From contig CACWOX010000003.1 in assembly GCA_902762615.1 (NCBI GenBank), positions 48,235 through 112,234 on the forward strand: a stretch of 64,000 nucleotides of DNA. Direction: 5' to 3'. Shown here in pieces: positions 43,006 through 52,562 of this stretch (position 1 is its first letter; each line of letters begins with the position of its first letter). Source of the stretch: an uncultured Ruminococcus sp. (GTDB lineage Bacteria; Bacillota; Clostridia; Oscillospirales; Acutalibacteraceae). Made by a program: the position numbers and the translations under genes. The notes under the pieces were generated by a model that was given only the letters and a program-made list of their open reading frames with translations, ran no database searches and was not told the origin of the DNA.

Positions 43006-44463
43006 TTATGCCTTCGGCTCCTCGCCGATCTTGTGTTCGTATTTATTGAAATACTCTCTCTCGTCCACCTGCATGGGATAATTGCCGGTGAAGCAGGCGT
43101 CGCATATGCCTATGTCGTCCATGCCGCCGACAGAGTGTATTCCGTCCACCGAGGCAAAGCCCAGCGAATCGGCTCCCACCGCCGCGCAGATCTGCTCCAC
43201 CTTCATACTGCTGGTGATAAGCGAACCGCGGTCGTTGATGGTCGTGCCGAAATAGCAGGTGTTGAAAACAGGCGGCGATGATATGCGCAGATGCACCTCT
43301 GTGGCGCCCGCCTTGCGCAGCAGACCGATGATGTGCTTGGCGGTCATTCCCTTGATGATGGAGTCGTCTATCAGAATCACGCGCTTGCCCCTGATGATGG
43401 ATTCAAGCACATTCAGCTTGACTTTCAGCGCACGTCTGAACGACTCGTCGTCCTTGCCTATGTGCGCCTGCGAGATGTATTTGTTCTTGATAAGCGCCGT
43501 GCCGTAGGGAATTCCGCTTGCCTGAGAATAGCCTATCGCAGCCGATATGCCCGAATCCGGCACGCCGCAGACGATATCCGCCGCAACGGGATGCTCCTTT
43601 GCCAGCAGCTTGCCTATCTCCATGCGCACCTCGTGAACGCTCTTGCCGTTGATCACCGAGTCGGGACGCGCAAAGTAAACGTATTCATAAATACAGAGCG
43701 CCTGCTTCTGTTTGCCGCAGTGGGTTCTGTCGGAGTGGAAGCCGTCATCGTCTATCATAACGACCTCGCCCGGCTCCACATCGCGCACATATTCCGCGCC
43801 AATGCCGTCGAATACGCAGGTCTCGCTGGCGACCACCCAGCAGTCGTCCCCGATCTGTCCCAGCGACAGCGGACGCATTCCCCTCGGGTCGCGCACGGCA
43901 ATCAGCTTATTGCGGCTCATGATCGCCATGGAATAGGCTCCCTGCACCTGCTCCATTGCCTCGGCAACGGCTTTTTCTATGGAGCCGGAAAGCACTCTCT
44001 TGCGGGCGATCAGATAGGCGATGGTCTCCGCGTCGCTTCCCGCCTGAAACATCGCTCCGTCGTGTTCGAGATATTCACGCAGGTCGTTGCCGTTGACCAG
44101 CGCGCCATTGTTGGAGAGCGCCATCACGCCCTCCATGTAGCGCATGACAAGCGGCTGTGCAGCCACACGCTCCACAACAGCCTTGCTGGAATTGCGCACA
44201 TGTGCAATGGCGATCTTGCCCGATTTGATGCTTTTGAGCACGTCGGCGGTAAATACATCGGCAACCAGACCGAGATCCTTGTAGCAGCGGATGGTCTTGC
44301 CGTCGGAAAAAGCCATTCCCGCCCCGACACGTCCTCTGTGCTGCATGGCGTAAAGAGCAAGGTGCGTAAGCTCCAGCACCTTTTTTTCGTCGGCGCAGTA
44401 GATGCCGAACACGCCGCACTCTTCGCTTAAATTATCATAATTTTCATTATTATATATATTCAA
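43006..44463 (-). CDS. purF: amidophosphoribosyltransferase
   Basis: First committed step of purine synthesis. 485 residues with a short propeptide: the mature N-terminal nucleophile is the Cys of SEECGVFG (about residue 16). A class-II glutaminase ([17 protein letters not shown]) precedes a PRTase domain with [17 protein letters not shown] for PRPP. CxxC-type cysteines (ICDACF, near the C-terminus, plus others) are consistent with the oxygen-labile [4Fe-4S] of Bacillus-type PurF. Confidence 0.97.
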   Translation of the reverse strand: MNIYNNENYDNLSEECGVFGIYCADEKKVLELTHLALYAMQHRGRVGAGMAFSDGKTIRCYKDLGLVADVFTADVLKSIKSGKIAIAHVRNSSKAVVERVAAQPLVMRYMEGVMALSNNGALVNGNDLREYLEHDGAMFQAGSDAETIAYLIARKRVLSGSIEKAVAEAMEQVQGAYSMAIMSRNKLIAVRDPRGMRPLSLGQIGDDCWVVASETCVFDGIGAEYVRDVEPGEVVMIDDDGFHSDRTHCGKQKQALCIYEYVYFARPDSVINGKSVHEVRMEIGKLLAKEHPVAADIVCGVPDSGISAAIGYSQASGIPYGTALIKNKYISQAHIGKDDESFRRALKVKLNVLESIIRGKRVILIDDSIIKGMTAKHIIGLLRKAGATEVHLRISSPPVFNTCYFGTTINDRGSLITSSMKVEQICAAVGADSLGFASVDGIHSVGGMDDIGICDACFTGNYPMQVDEREYFNKYEHKIGEEPKA

Positions 44464-44479
44464 AGGGCAATATCCTCCC

Positions 44480-44989
44480 TTAAAGCTCTTTCAGTTTTTC
44501 CTGCAAAGCAGCGTCCTTTTTGGCGACGCCCTCCGCCATGCTCTTTTTGTATTCCTCCAGCTTTTCGGAAAGTCCTTCGTTGGACAGGGCAAGCATCTGT
44601 ATCGCAAGCAGTGCCGCGTTCGCCGAGCCGTCGATGGCGACAGTGGCAACGGGAATGCCGCTCGGCATCTGAACGGTGGCGAGCAGAGCGTCGAGTCCGT
44701 CCAGAGTGGAGGACTTGACCGGAATGCCTATGACGGGAAGCACGGTGTGAGCCGCCAGCACTCCGCCGAGGTGAGCCGCCTTGCCTGCGGCAGCGATGAT
44801 CACGCCGAAGCCGTTTGCCTTAGCGTTTCTGCTGAATTCGGCAGCCGCGTCGGGCGTTCTGTGAGCCGACATGACTCTGACCTCATATTCCACTCCGAAA
44901 TCCTTCAGTGTGGTAATGGCTGGCTTGACGACAGGCAGATCGCTGTCGCTGCCCATGATAATTGCGACTTTTCTGGAAAAATCAGACAT
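44480..44989 (-). CDS. purE: N5-carboxyaminoimidazole ribonucleotide mutase
   Basis: Converts N5-CAIR to CAIR in purine synthesis. 169 residues: VAIIMGSDSDLPVVKPAI, RVMSAHRTPDAAAEFS (catalytic His), GVIIAAAGKAAHLGGVLAAHTVLPVIGIPV and LDGLDALLATVQMPSGIPVATVAID are all class-I PurE hallmarks. The start at 44989 fits the family; the RBS is at somewhat long spacing. First gene of the purine cluster, 156 bp after pfkA. Confidence 0.96.
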   Translation of the reverse strand: MSDFSRKVAIIMGSDSDLPVVKPAITTLKDFGVEYEVRVMSAHRTPDAAAEFSRNAKANGFGVIIAAAGKAAHLGGVLAAHTVLPVIGIPVKSSTLDGLDALLATVQMPSGIPVATVAIDGSANAALLAIQMLALSNEGLSEKLEEYKKSMAEGVAKKDAALQEKLKEL

Positions 44990-45045
44990 AGATAAAATCA
45001 TTCCTTTTTGTAAAAAGATTTTGCTGCTTATCATATAAAACCAAC

Positions 45046-45123
45046 AAAAGGCAAGTTTTTCTTTACTGCACAGAACATCTTATGATGGACTGATATAGGT
45101 ACAAACAGAAAATCTTGCCTTTT
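45046..45123 (-). terminator. long hairpin between pfkA and purE
   Basis: 17 nt arms (45046-45062 and 45107-45123) pair with one mismatch, including AAAAGGCAAG with CTTGCCTTTT, around a ~44 nt loop that has its own small CATC/GATG hairpin. A short T run follows on the minus strand, so it probably terminates pfkA. A role in pur regulation is possible; no purine riboswitch core was recognised. Confidence 0.6.
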
Positions 45124-45145
45124 ACGTCAGATATAATAATAATTC

Positions 45146-46117
45146 TTAGATGGAAACAACGTCGGCAATCTTGAAGAGTTCTTCCTCGAAGGGCTTGGTC
45201 ATCTCGAGCGCCTCGTCGATGTCGAAGTCAACGACCTTATCCTCTTTGATACCGACAACGCGGTTGCCTATGCCCTGTTCAAGCAGTTCGACGGCGTGAT
45301 AGCCCATCTGTGTGGCAATCACACGGTCGCGCACTGTGGGAGAGCCGCCTCTCTGCACATGACCGAGAATGGTAGCTCTGGTGTCGATGCCGGTCAGCTC
45401 CTGGATATGGCGGGCTATGTTCTCAGTGCCACCTACGCCCTCGGCAACAACAATGATGAAATTCTTCTTGCCGGTCGCCTGTGTTCTGGTGATCTTGGGA
45501 ATAACGTCCTTCTCCAGATCGAACGGAATCTCAGGTACAAGAATGGCGGTAGCGCCGCATGCGATGCCTGTGTGAAGGGCCAGATATCCCGCGTTTCTGC
45601 CCATAACCTCGACCACGCTGCAGCGGTCGTGAGACTGCGAGGTATCGCGGATATTGTCCACCATGTGCATGGCTGTATTCATAGCGGTATCGAAACCGAT
45701 GGTGTGATCGGTGCTGCTGATGTCGTTGTCGATGGTACCCGGCAGACCGACGCAGGGAATTCCGGCATGGGTGAGGTCGCGTGCGCCTCTGTAGGAGCCG
45801 TCGCCGCCGATTACCACAACGCCCTTGATGCCAAGCTCGCGGCAGTAATCCGCAGCCTGCTGGACGCCCTCGGGTGTTCTGAATTTCGGACTTCTGGCGG
45901 TGTAAAGCACGGTGCCGCCTCTGTGGATAATATCAGAAACGCTTCTGAGATCCATCTTGACGACTTCACCTGTAATCAGACCGTTGTAGCCTCTCTGCAC
46001 GCCGTAGACGTCCATGCCCTTGTAGATAGCCGTTCTGACGACCGCGCGGACAGCCGCATTCATACCCGGCGCATCGCCGCCACTGGTGAGAACAGCGATA
46101 GAATTTGCATTGCTCAT
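45146..46117 (-). CDS. pfkA: ATP-dependent 6-phosphofructokinase
   Basis: Phosphorylates fructose-6-phosphate in glycolysis. 323 residues: AVLTSGGDAPGMNAAVRAVVR (ATP), YNGLITG, IGGDGSYRGARDLTH with GGDGS (ATP-dependent, not PPi type), GLPGTIDNDISSTDHTIGFDTA with catalytic Asp, VEVMGRNAGYLAL and HVQRGGSPTVRDRV. Own promoter at 46198-46225. Confidence 0.97.
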   Translation of the reverse strand: MSNANSIAVLTSGGDAPGMNAAVRAVVRTAIYKGMDVYGVQRGYNGLITGEVVKMDLRSVSDIIHRGGTVLYTARSPKFRTPEGVQQAADYCRELGIKGVVVIGGDGSYRGARDLTHAGIPCVGLPGTIDNDISSTDHTIGFDTAMNTAMHMVDNIRDTSQSHDRCSVVEVMGRNAGYLALHTGIACGATAILVPEIPFDLEKDVIPKITRTQATGKKNFIIVVAEGVGGTENIARHIQELTGIDTRATILGHVQRGGSPTVRDRVIATQMGYHAVELLEQGIGNRVVGIKEDKVVDFDIDEALEMTKPFEEELFKIADVVSI

Positions 46118-46197
46118 TATTATAATCCTCCCTGAGATGTGAATTATGTTGCCGTTTAAGACCGAAGATATAACTGTTCAATCTTACGCTCATGTCA

Positions 46198-46225
46198 ATT
46201 ATATCATAATATCAAAATTTAGCAA
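46198..46225 (-). promoter_or_regulatory. pfkA promoter
   Basis: Minus strand -35 TTGCTA (46220-46225), 16 bp, -10 TATAAT (46198-46203). About 80 bp of leader to the ATG. Confidence 0.7.
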
Positions 46226-46321
46226 CAACTTTTTGCCAAAAAACAAGTAATTTTCAATTTTTTTCAAAATTTTGCCGTTTTTCATAAATTTAATTGTAGT
46301 AAGCCGCATGACATACAAATT

Positions 46322-49300
46322 TCACTGACTCTCGTACCGTACCGCGACATTTCCCTCGCCTAAAATGCGGGTCAGCTCGTCGAGCATGACGCTGTTCATC
46401 ATCACGCGGTATTCCGCCGGCGCCTCCACAAGCTGTCCGCTGTCGGCGCAGCGTATGAACACTCTCGATATGCCGTCAAATACCTTAATCACCTTGAGCG
46501 CACGCTGCCATTCGGAGGATTCCATCGATGGCACCCGCAGGAACAGTATCGGATTTCCCCTGTGCTGTGGTCGCTCCGCCCGAACGGAAGGGCGCTTTTC
46601 GTTTTGCGCGGAATTTGTACGCTGCGGTCTGCCGGCGTCGGATGCGGCTGGAGGCAGATTGTCAGCCTGTGCCGGCGTAAAGATCCTCTCGCAGATGATC
46701 TTCGGCTCCTCTTCCTCACGCAGGCTGATCCTGCCGTCAATGATCAGCGGAACATGCTCCGCGATGATCCCCGCATAGCCTGCCAGAATCTTGGGGAAAA
46801 CGATCATTTCCAGCGAACCGCCGGAATCCTCGATGTCGGCAAACGCCATTTTTTCGTTGTTTTTGGAGAGCTTGAGCTTCATCTTCTCTATCATCACCAG
46901 CAGCCTGACGCGCTTTCCGTCGGCATAACGCGTGTCGGACTCGTCCTCTGCCGCAGCAATGATCTTCAGCAGCGGAACGGCGTGAATTTTTTTGCCGATA
47001 TCGGCGTATGCTTCGAGCGGGTGAGAGCTGAGATAAAGCTCAGTCACCTCCTTCTCCATGGCAAGCAGCTCGCCGAGGGGAAATTCCTCCGTTCTGGGAA
47101 GCTCTATGTCCTGCCCCTTGCCCTGCTCACCGCCGAAGAGATCGAGCTGCCCCTCTAAATTGTGCCGCTTGTCCTCTTCCACGAAATCCATCACCCTGCC
47201 GACCGAAATCAGCATTTGCCGGCGATTGTCCGCCAATCCGTCGAGTGCTCCGCTCTTGATCAGACTTTCCACGGCTCGTCGGTTGACCTCGCCGCCGCAT
47301 GCTCTGCTGCAAAATTCAAAGAACGTCTTGTATCTGCCGCCTGCCTGACGTTCCCTGATGATATGAAGTATCGCTCCCTTGCCTAAATTCTTGATGGCAA
47401 GCAAGCCGAATCGGATTCCTTCGGGCGTGTATGTGAAATGAATATTGCTCTCGTTGATGCTCGGAGGCAGCACGGGAATGCCGATTCTGCGGCATTCGTC
47501 TATATACTCCGATACCTTGCCCCGCCAGTCGAGCACGCTTGTGAGCAGTGCCGACATGTATTCACCCGGGAATTTGCATTTGAGATAAGCAGTCTGATAC
47601 GCCACTACCGCATAGCATACGGCATGACTCTTGTTGAATGCGTACGAGGCGAAGGACTCCATCTCGGAGAATATTTTTTCGGCTGTCTCACGGGCTACTC
47701 CGCGGTTGACAGCGCCTTCCACGATCACATTTCCCTCGTCGTCCTTCAGCCCCTCGATAAAGATCATTCGCTCGCGCTGCATAACGTCGTGCTTCTTCTT
47801 GCTCATCGCCCTGCGAACTACGTCTGCACGTCCCAGCGAATAGCCCGCCAATGCGCGGAATATCTGCATCACCTGCTCCTGATATACGATGCAGCCGTAG
47901 GTCACCTCTAATATGCTTTTTAACCGCTCGTCGTCGTATTTGATCTTTGAAGGATTCCTGCTGTTTTCTATGTACTTAGGGATAGAAGCCATCGGTCCCG
48001 GACGGTAGAGCGACAGCACGGCGGTGAGGTCTTCGACGCTCTTCGGCTCCATGCGCTGAAGCACGCTGCGCATACCTGCCGATTCAAACTGAAAGACCCC
48101 GGAGGTCTCCCCTGCCGCCATCATTTTAAATACATCGGGGTCATCGTAAGGGATATTCTTCATGCTGAAATCGGGATGTTTGGTTCGGATCATATTCTCC
48201 GCGTCCTTGATAACCGTTAGGTTGCGGATTCCCAAAAAATCCATTTTGAGCAGCCCCAGTTCTTCCAGCACCGTCATTGTGTACTGGGTCACGGCGACGT
48301 TGTCGTTGACCGCAAGAGGGACATATTCACTCACCGGCAGCCGTGTGATGACCACTCCGGCGGCATGGGTGGAGGCGTGCCGCGGCATTCCCTCAAGGCT
48401 CATGGAAATGTCCAGCAGTTCCTTTGCCTGCGGGTCGCTCTCATAGACCGCACGAAGATCGGGCGATTCCTCCAATGCCTGACGAAGCGTAATGTGCAGG
48501 GCATTGGGTATCATTCGCGCTATGCGGTCGGGTACGCTGTAGGGCAGCCCCAGAGCGCGTCCCACGTCGCGAACGGCAGCCTTCGCCGCCATAGTGCCGA
48601 ATGTGATGATCTGGGCGACATTGTCCGCGCCGTACTTTCTGATGACGTAATCAATGACCTCCTGCCGTCGCTCATTGCAGAAATCTATATCAAAATCCGG
48701 CATGCTGACACGCTCGGGATTCAAAAAGCGCTCAAAGAGAAGGTCATACTTCATGGGGTCCACGTCGGTGATCCCCACGCAGTAAGCCGCCAGACTTCCC
48801 GCGCCGGAGCCTCTGCCGGGTCCCACGGGAATATCGTGCGATTTGGCGTACTGCACGAAATCGTTGACGATCAGGTAATAGTCGGTGTACCCCATTTTAT
48901 CCACAACCGAAAGCTCGTATTCCAGCCTCGAAACAAGCCGCTCGTCATCGGGGTTATTATATTTCGCCCTAAGTCCCTCATAGCACATATTCCTCAGATA
49001 ATCCGCGTGGGCTATCCCTCCCGGCACCTCAAAATGCGGGAGCTTGGTGTGTCCGAATTCAAATTCCACATGGCAGCGGTTGGCAATGACAACCGTATTG
49101 TCCGCCGCCTCGGGAACTTCGGGAAAAAGCGCCCGCATTTCCTGTTCGCTTTTCAGATAGAATTCGTCGGTGGGAAATCTGAATGCCGAAGGGTCGTCAA
49201 CGGTGCTCTTGGTCTGTATGCAGAGAAGGATTTCATGCGTGCGTGCGTCGGATTTTCTGATGTAGTGGCAGTCGTTGGTGACAACGAGCGGAATGCCTGT

Positions 49301-49882
49301 CTCATTGTGCAGCCTGATCAGTCCGGCGCTGACGGTCTGCTGCTCTTCAATGCCGTGATTTTGCAGCTCAAGGAAGAAATTCCCCTCTCCGAACATATCG
49401 CGGTATTCCAGCGCCCTTTTGTAGGCGGAGGCATAATCCCCCGCAAGCAGGAAGCGCGGAATATCGCCCGCCAGACACGCCGACAGCGCGATCAGTCCTT
49501 CGGTGTGCTCCGACAGAATGCGGCGGTCTATCCTCGGCTTGACATAGAAGCCCTCTGTCCATGATTGCGACACCAGCCTGATCAGATTGCCATAGCCCGT
49601 CATATTCTCGCAGAGCAGCACAAGGTGGGAATATTCCGAGTCCAGACCGTGCGTCTTGTCGGTCATGCTTCTGGGCGCGACATACACTTCACAGCCGATG
49701 ATAGGCTTAATTCCCTGCTTTTTTGCCTCCTTGTAAAATTCAATGGCGCCGTACATCGCGCCGTGGTCGGTTATGGCGACAGCCTCCTGTCCAAGCTCTC
49801 TGACGGCGGAGACAAGCTCCTTTATTCTGCAAGCCCCGTCGAGCAGGCTGTATTCCGAATGCAGGTGAAGATGGGTGAACAA
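46322..49882 (-). CDS. dnaE: DNA polymerase III subunit alpha (DnaE)
   Basis: Replicative DNA polymerase subunit. 1186 residues: N-terminal PHP domain (HLHSEYSLLDGACRIKEL, AITDHGAMYGAIEFY), polymerase core with SMPDFDIDFCNERRQEVIDYV (catalytic Asp pair) and GRGSGAGSLAAY. HhH and OB-fold parts follow (the latter with MAFADIEDSGGSLEMIVFP). A basic, Ala/Pro/Arg linker (~1068-1100) of low complexity lies before the last domain. DnaE-type (no exonuclease insert, unlike PolC). Start 49882. Confidence 0.96.
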   Translation of the reverse strand: MFTHLHLHSEYSLLDGACRIKELVSAVRELGQEAVAITDHGAMYGAIEFYKEAKKQGIKPIIGCEVYVAPRSMTDKTHGLDSEYSHLVLLCENMTGYGNLIRLVSQSWTEGFYVKPRIDRRILSEHTEGLIALSACLAGDIPRFLLAGDYASAYKRALEYRDMFGEGNFFLELQNHGIEEQQTVSAGLIRLHNETGIPLVVTNDCHYIRKSDARTHEILLCIQTKSTVDDPSAFRFPTDEFYLKSEQEMRALFPEVPEAADNTVVIANRCHVEFEFGHTKLPHFEVPGGIAHADYLRNMCYEGLRAKYNNPDDERLVSRLEYELSVVDKMGYTDYYLIVNDFVQYAKSHDIPVGPGRGSGAGSLAAYCVGITDVDPMKYDLLFERFLNPERVSMPDFDIDFCNERRQEVIDYVIRKYGADNVAQIITFGTMAAKAAVRDVGRALGLPYSVPDRIARMIPNALHITLRQALEESPDLRAVYESDPQAKELLDISMSLEGMPRHASTHAAGVVITRLPVSEYVPLAVNDNVAVTQYTMTVLEELGLLKMDFLGIRNLTVIKDAENMIRTKHPDFSMKNIPYDDPDVFKMMAAGETSGVFQFESAGMRSVLQRMEPKSVEDLTAVLSLYRPGPMASIPKYIENSRNPSKIKYDDERLKSILEVTYGCIVYQEQVMQIFRALAGYSLGRADVVRRAMSKKKHDVMQRERMIFIEGLKDDEGNVIVEGAVNRGVARETAEKIFSEMESFASYAFNKSHAVCYAVVAYQTAYLKCKFPGEYMSALLTSVLDWRGKVSEYIDECRRIGIPVLPPSINESNIHFTYTPEGIRFGLLAIKNLGKGAILHIIRERQAGGRYKTFFEFCSRACGGEVNRRAVESLIKSGALDGLADNRRQMLISVGRVMDFVEEDKRHNLEGQLDLFGGEQGKGQDIELPRTEEFPLGELLAMEKEVTELYLSSHPLEAYADIGKKIHAVPLLKIIAAAEDESDTRYADGKRVRLLVMIEKMKLKLSKNNEKMAFADIEDSGGSLEMIVFPKILAGYAGIIAEHVPLIIDGRISLREEEEPKIICERIFTPAQADNLPPAASDAGRPQRTNSAQNEKRPSVRAERPQHRGNPILFLRVPSMESSEWQRALKVIKVFDGISRVFIRCADSGQLVEAPAEYRVMMNSVMLDELTRILGEGNVAVRYESQ

Positions 49883-49920
49883 TTTATCTCAACTCTCCTT
49901 TCCCCTCAATAATACACAAA

Positions 49921-49949
49921 TTGCAATGCAGCCCAAAACCGCATTGCAA
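49921..49949 (-). terminator. hairpin downstream of the OsmC-like gene
   Basis: Arms TTGCAATGC (49921-49929) and GCATTGCAA (49941-49949) with an 11 bp loop. Followed on the minus strand by TTTGTG, a weak tail, so termination is only likely. Confidence 0.5.
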
Positions 49950-49967
49950 ATCCTTCGTCATTGATAA

Positions 49968-50354
49968 TTATTCGTCCCGCACTTCTATTTCTCCGGTAAG
50001 CACCTTGTAAAGATGGCAGTTTTTAGCCCGCTCCACCGCCGGGTTTACGTCGGCTTCGGGAGCGTCGGAAATCACCCTGACGCTGCGGGTAATCACCGTT
50101 CTGCCGTCGACATTCTCCATGCTGACGTCTACAAAAATGTCGTCGTACGGAATCCCGCGCTTGCGCAGCACTCCGCTCACTGTCATATTGGTGCAGCTCG
50201 CCAGAGCCGCTTCAAACAGTTCTGAGGGAGACATATGGCAGACTCCCTGCTGTACGCGGCTATCGGCAACGATCGGCTCAAAACCGTCCATTCCGTTCTC
50301 CGACCGGGTGAGGTACGGCTTGTCCCCGTTTTTCATATTGAATGAATGGATCAT
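49968..50354 (-). CDS. OsmC/Ohr-family protein
   Basis: 128 residues. Two redox cysteines in the family positions: SCTNMTVSGVLRKRG and AKNCHLYKVLTGEI, within the OsmC fold (MSPSELFEAALASC). Family members reduce organic hydroperoxides with a thiol partner. Ohr versus OsmC cannot be separated confidently. Element copy 3 lies just upstream. Confidence 0.88.
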   Translation of the reverse strand: MIHSFNMKNGDKPYLTRSENGMDGFEPIVADSRVQQGVCHMSPSELFEAALASCTNMTVSGVLRKRGIPYDDIFVDVSMENVDGRTVITRSVRVISDAPEADVNPAVERAKNCHLYKVLTGEIEVRDE

Positions 50355-50451
50355 ATCAATTCTCCTTTTTGTCTTCTCTTAGCCGATTACAAAAAAATGA
50401 AAAAAGCGGGAAATCGGAGCTTTGACAATTTTATTAGGCAAGTTTTTTCTC

Positions 50452-50700
50452 CACTCGCAGCAAAGTATATCTTGATATGGCACTATATTGGTATTCGCCC
50501 AAGCCCGTTTTAGATTGCAGCGCGTCTCGCTCGGTCGGCTTTAAAAAGCCTCCCTCGCAGGGGCTCTGCCCCCGCCGCCCCCGCAAGGGCGCTGCCCTTG
50601 ACCCGCGAGGAGGTCCAGACCCCGGCTGTCGCTTGTCGACAGCTAAGACTCCCCACGCTCGCATTTGCTCGCTAATCAGCTTCGCGCTTTCTTTTTTTCT
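50452..50700 (+). repeat. interspersed palindrome-rich repeat element, copy 3
   Basis: Same orientation as the others. The 37 bp core (50521-50557) is identical, with hairpin GGCTTTAAAAAGCC at 50537-50550. The following stem reads GCAGGGGCTCTGCCCCCGC where copies 1 and 2 have GTGGTGG/CCCCCAC: paired changes that preserve folding. A GTCGAC-centred GCTGTCG/CGACAGC palindrome is unique to this copy. Confidence 0.85.
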
Positions 50701-50728
50701 TTTCTAATTTTACAATCGCCTATTTCAT

Positions 50729-51619
50729 CTAATTCGTTTTACTTTCCTCCGCAAGCTCCATGAGCTTTTTGAGCCTGTGGTTGACTCCGCTGCGGGTGAT
50801 AGGTTCGCTCAGGCTTTCGCTCAGCTCCCTCAGCGACATGTCCGGATTCTCCAGCCGAAGCTGCGCTATCTCCCTGAGTTCGGGCGGAACACCCGCCAAA
50901 CCGCGCTTTTCAATCAGCCGGCGGATCGCTGCGCACTGCTGCTCCGACGCTGAAAGCGTGCGGTCAATATTCGCCTGATCGCAGTTGACACGGCGGTTGA
51001 CATTGTTGCGAAGGTCACGGACGTCCCGCGTCTGCTCTATGCTCTGCACGGAATATAATGAGCCCATTTTCTTCATAAGAGCAATAATGTCGTCCGCGTC
51101 CTTGATATACAGCAGCCAGCGGTCTCCCCTGCGCAGCTTGTGTCCCCGAATGCCAATGCGTCCGAGGGCGTCGGAGAGAATATCGCACCTGCGTTCGCTG
51201 CCCACGAGAAATTCCATGTGATAATCCCTCCGCGGCTCGGTAACTGTGCCGCACACGATGAAAACGCCCCGGAGAAAAGCCGCCACGCAGCAGTCCTTGT
51301 CCAGAATGCCCCCTCCCGCATCTGCAAAACGGGCAAGTATGAGCTTTTTCTGCCCTACGTCGGGGATTTTGACGACGCATTTATTGCCGTTTTTGCCGGA
51401 ATGCGGCAGGGTCAGCACATCGACAAATACACCGCAGACCGAAGCCGCCGTTTCGCCGATAATGGTTGCGATCTCCTTTTTGTCTGTGGCGTAGGAATCA
51501 TGCCCTTCGCTGAGCAGTCTGGAATACAGCAAAAGACCGTAAGCCTCAGCCAATTGGCAGCAGTCGCTTTCCGGTCTTATCCGGCATAATTCAGTTTTTG
51601 CTACGGTTGAATATGACAT
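50729..51619 (-). CDS. whiA: DNA-binding protein WhiA
   Basis: 296 residues: N-terminal LAGLIDADG-homing-endonuclease-like fold and a C-terminal HTH (VPPELREIAQLRLENPDMSLRELSESLSEPITRSGVNHRLKKL). In Bacillus WhiA is needed for normal division and chromosome segregation; in Streptomyces it controls sporulation genes. The murB-rapZ-whiA neighbourhood is the usual Firmicute arrangement. Confidence 0.96.
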   Translation of the reverse strand: MSYSTVAKTELCRIRPESDCCQLAEAYGLLLYSRLLSEGHDSYATDKKEIATIIGETAASVCGVFVDVLTLPHSGKNGNKCVVKIPDVGQKKLILARFADAGGGILDKDCCVAAFLRGVFIVCGTVTEPRRDYHMEFLVGSERRCDILSDALGRIGIRGHKLRRGDRWLLYIKDADDIIALMKKMGSLYSVQSIEQTRDVRDLRNNVNRRVNCDQANIDRTLSASEQQCAAIRRLIEKRGLAGVPPELREIAQLRLENPDMSLRELSESLSEPITRSGVNHRLKKLMELAEESKTN

Positions 51620-51661
51620 TTGCTTTGTGATACCACCTTTAAATGACGGCTGATTCGTAGG

Positions 51662-52519
51662 TTACTTATCAATATCTCTGTGAGAAATAACCACCTTATT
51701 GCCTTTGGAGGCGAGATAGCCGCCGAGATTCTCCGCAATTGTCACAGAACGGTGCTTGCCGCCTGTGCAGCCCATTGCTATGACGATTTCGCTCTTGCCC
51801 TCCTTCTTGTAAAGCGGAAGCAGGTAGTCTATCATATCGTACAATCGGCTGAGGAATCCCATGGTGGATTCGTCGTTCATCACGTATTCCCTCACACAGC
51901 TTTCCAATCCGGTGCGGTGCTTCAGCTCGGGCACATAATAGGGATTCGGGAAGCAGCGAACATCGAATACCAGATCGGCTTCCTTATTCGGACCGTATTT
52001 AAAGCCGAAGGACATTACCCGAATCACCATCTGCGCCGATACGCTGCCGCCGAACATCTCCTTGACGCGTTCCTTTAGCTGTGAGGGGGAAAGCTCGGTG
52101 GTGTCGATCAGATAATCCGCCATCTTATAGGCAGGCTCGAGCATTTTTATCTCTTCCTCGACCGCCATTTCCAGCGAACCTTCAAAATCCTCGGCAAGAG
52201 GATGCTTGCGTCGGGTTTCCTTGTACCGGTTGAGCAGCACATGCTTGCTGCAATTTATATATAAAACCTTAAACGGTTTTTTTTCCACTTTTAACACTTC
52301 AAGGTCTGTGATAAGCGTGCGGAAGGGTTCGCCGCCCCGAATATCGGTGACCACAGCGACCTTGTCAAATTCCTCCTGTGAATTGAGACATATGCGATAG
52401 AACCGCAGTATCATCACGGGAGGCATATTGTCCACACAATAATATCCTATATCCTCCAGCGCGTCCACTACCAGCGATTTCCCCGCGCCGGAAAGTCCCG
52501 TCACTATTAGAAATTCCAT
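51662..52519 (-). CDS. rapZ: RNase adapter RapZ / nucleotide-binding protein YvcJ
   Basis: 285 residues. Walker A GLSGAGKS (residues ~8-15), Walker-B-like VVTDIRGGEPF, then the C-terminal domain FGFKYGPNKEADLVFDVRCFPNPYYVPELKHRTG and GCTGGKHRSVTIAE. Start 52519 has GGAGG. In Firmicutes (YvcJ) it is linked to competence and wall metabolism; in E. coli RapZ controls glmS mRNA through small RNAs, which is not established for this lineage. Confidence 0.94.
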   Translation of the reverse strand: MEFLIVTGLSGAGKSLVVDALEDIGYYCVDNMPPVMILRFYRICLNSQEEFDKVAVVTDIRGGEPFRTLITDLEVLKVEKKPFKVLYINCSKHVLLNRYKETRRKHPLAEDFEGSLEMAVEEEIKMLEPAYKMADYLIDTTELSPSQLKERVKEMFGGSVSAQMVIRVMSFGFKYGPNKEADLVFDVRCFPNPYYVPELKHRTGLESCVREYVMNDESTMGFLSRLYDMIDYLLPLYKKEGKSEIVIAMGCTGGKHRSVTIAENLGGYLASKGNKVVISHRDIDK

Positions 52520-52562
52520 ATATTTTACCTCCGCAGAAATTCCTTTTTGATATTTGGGATGT

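Noticed and set aside
45035..45145. Purine riboswitch upstream of purE
   Set aside because: The conserved three-way junction bases of the guanine/adenine aptamer are absent; the region is explained by the long hairpin.
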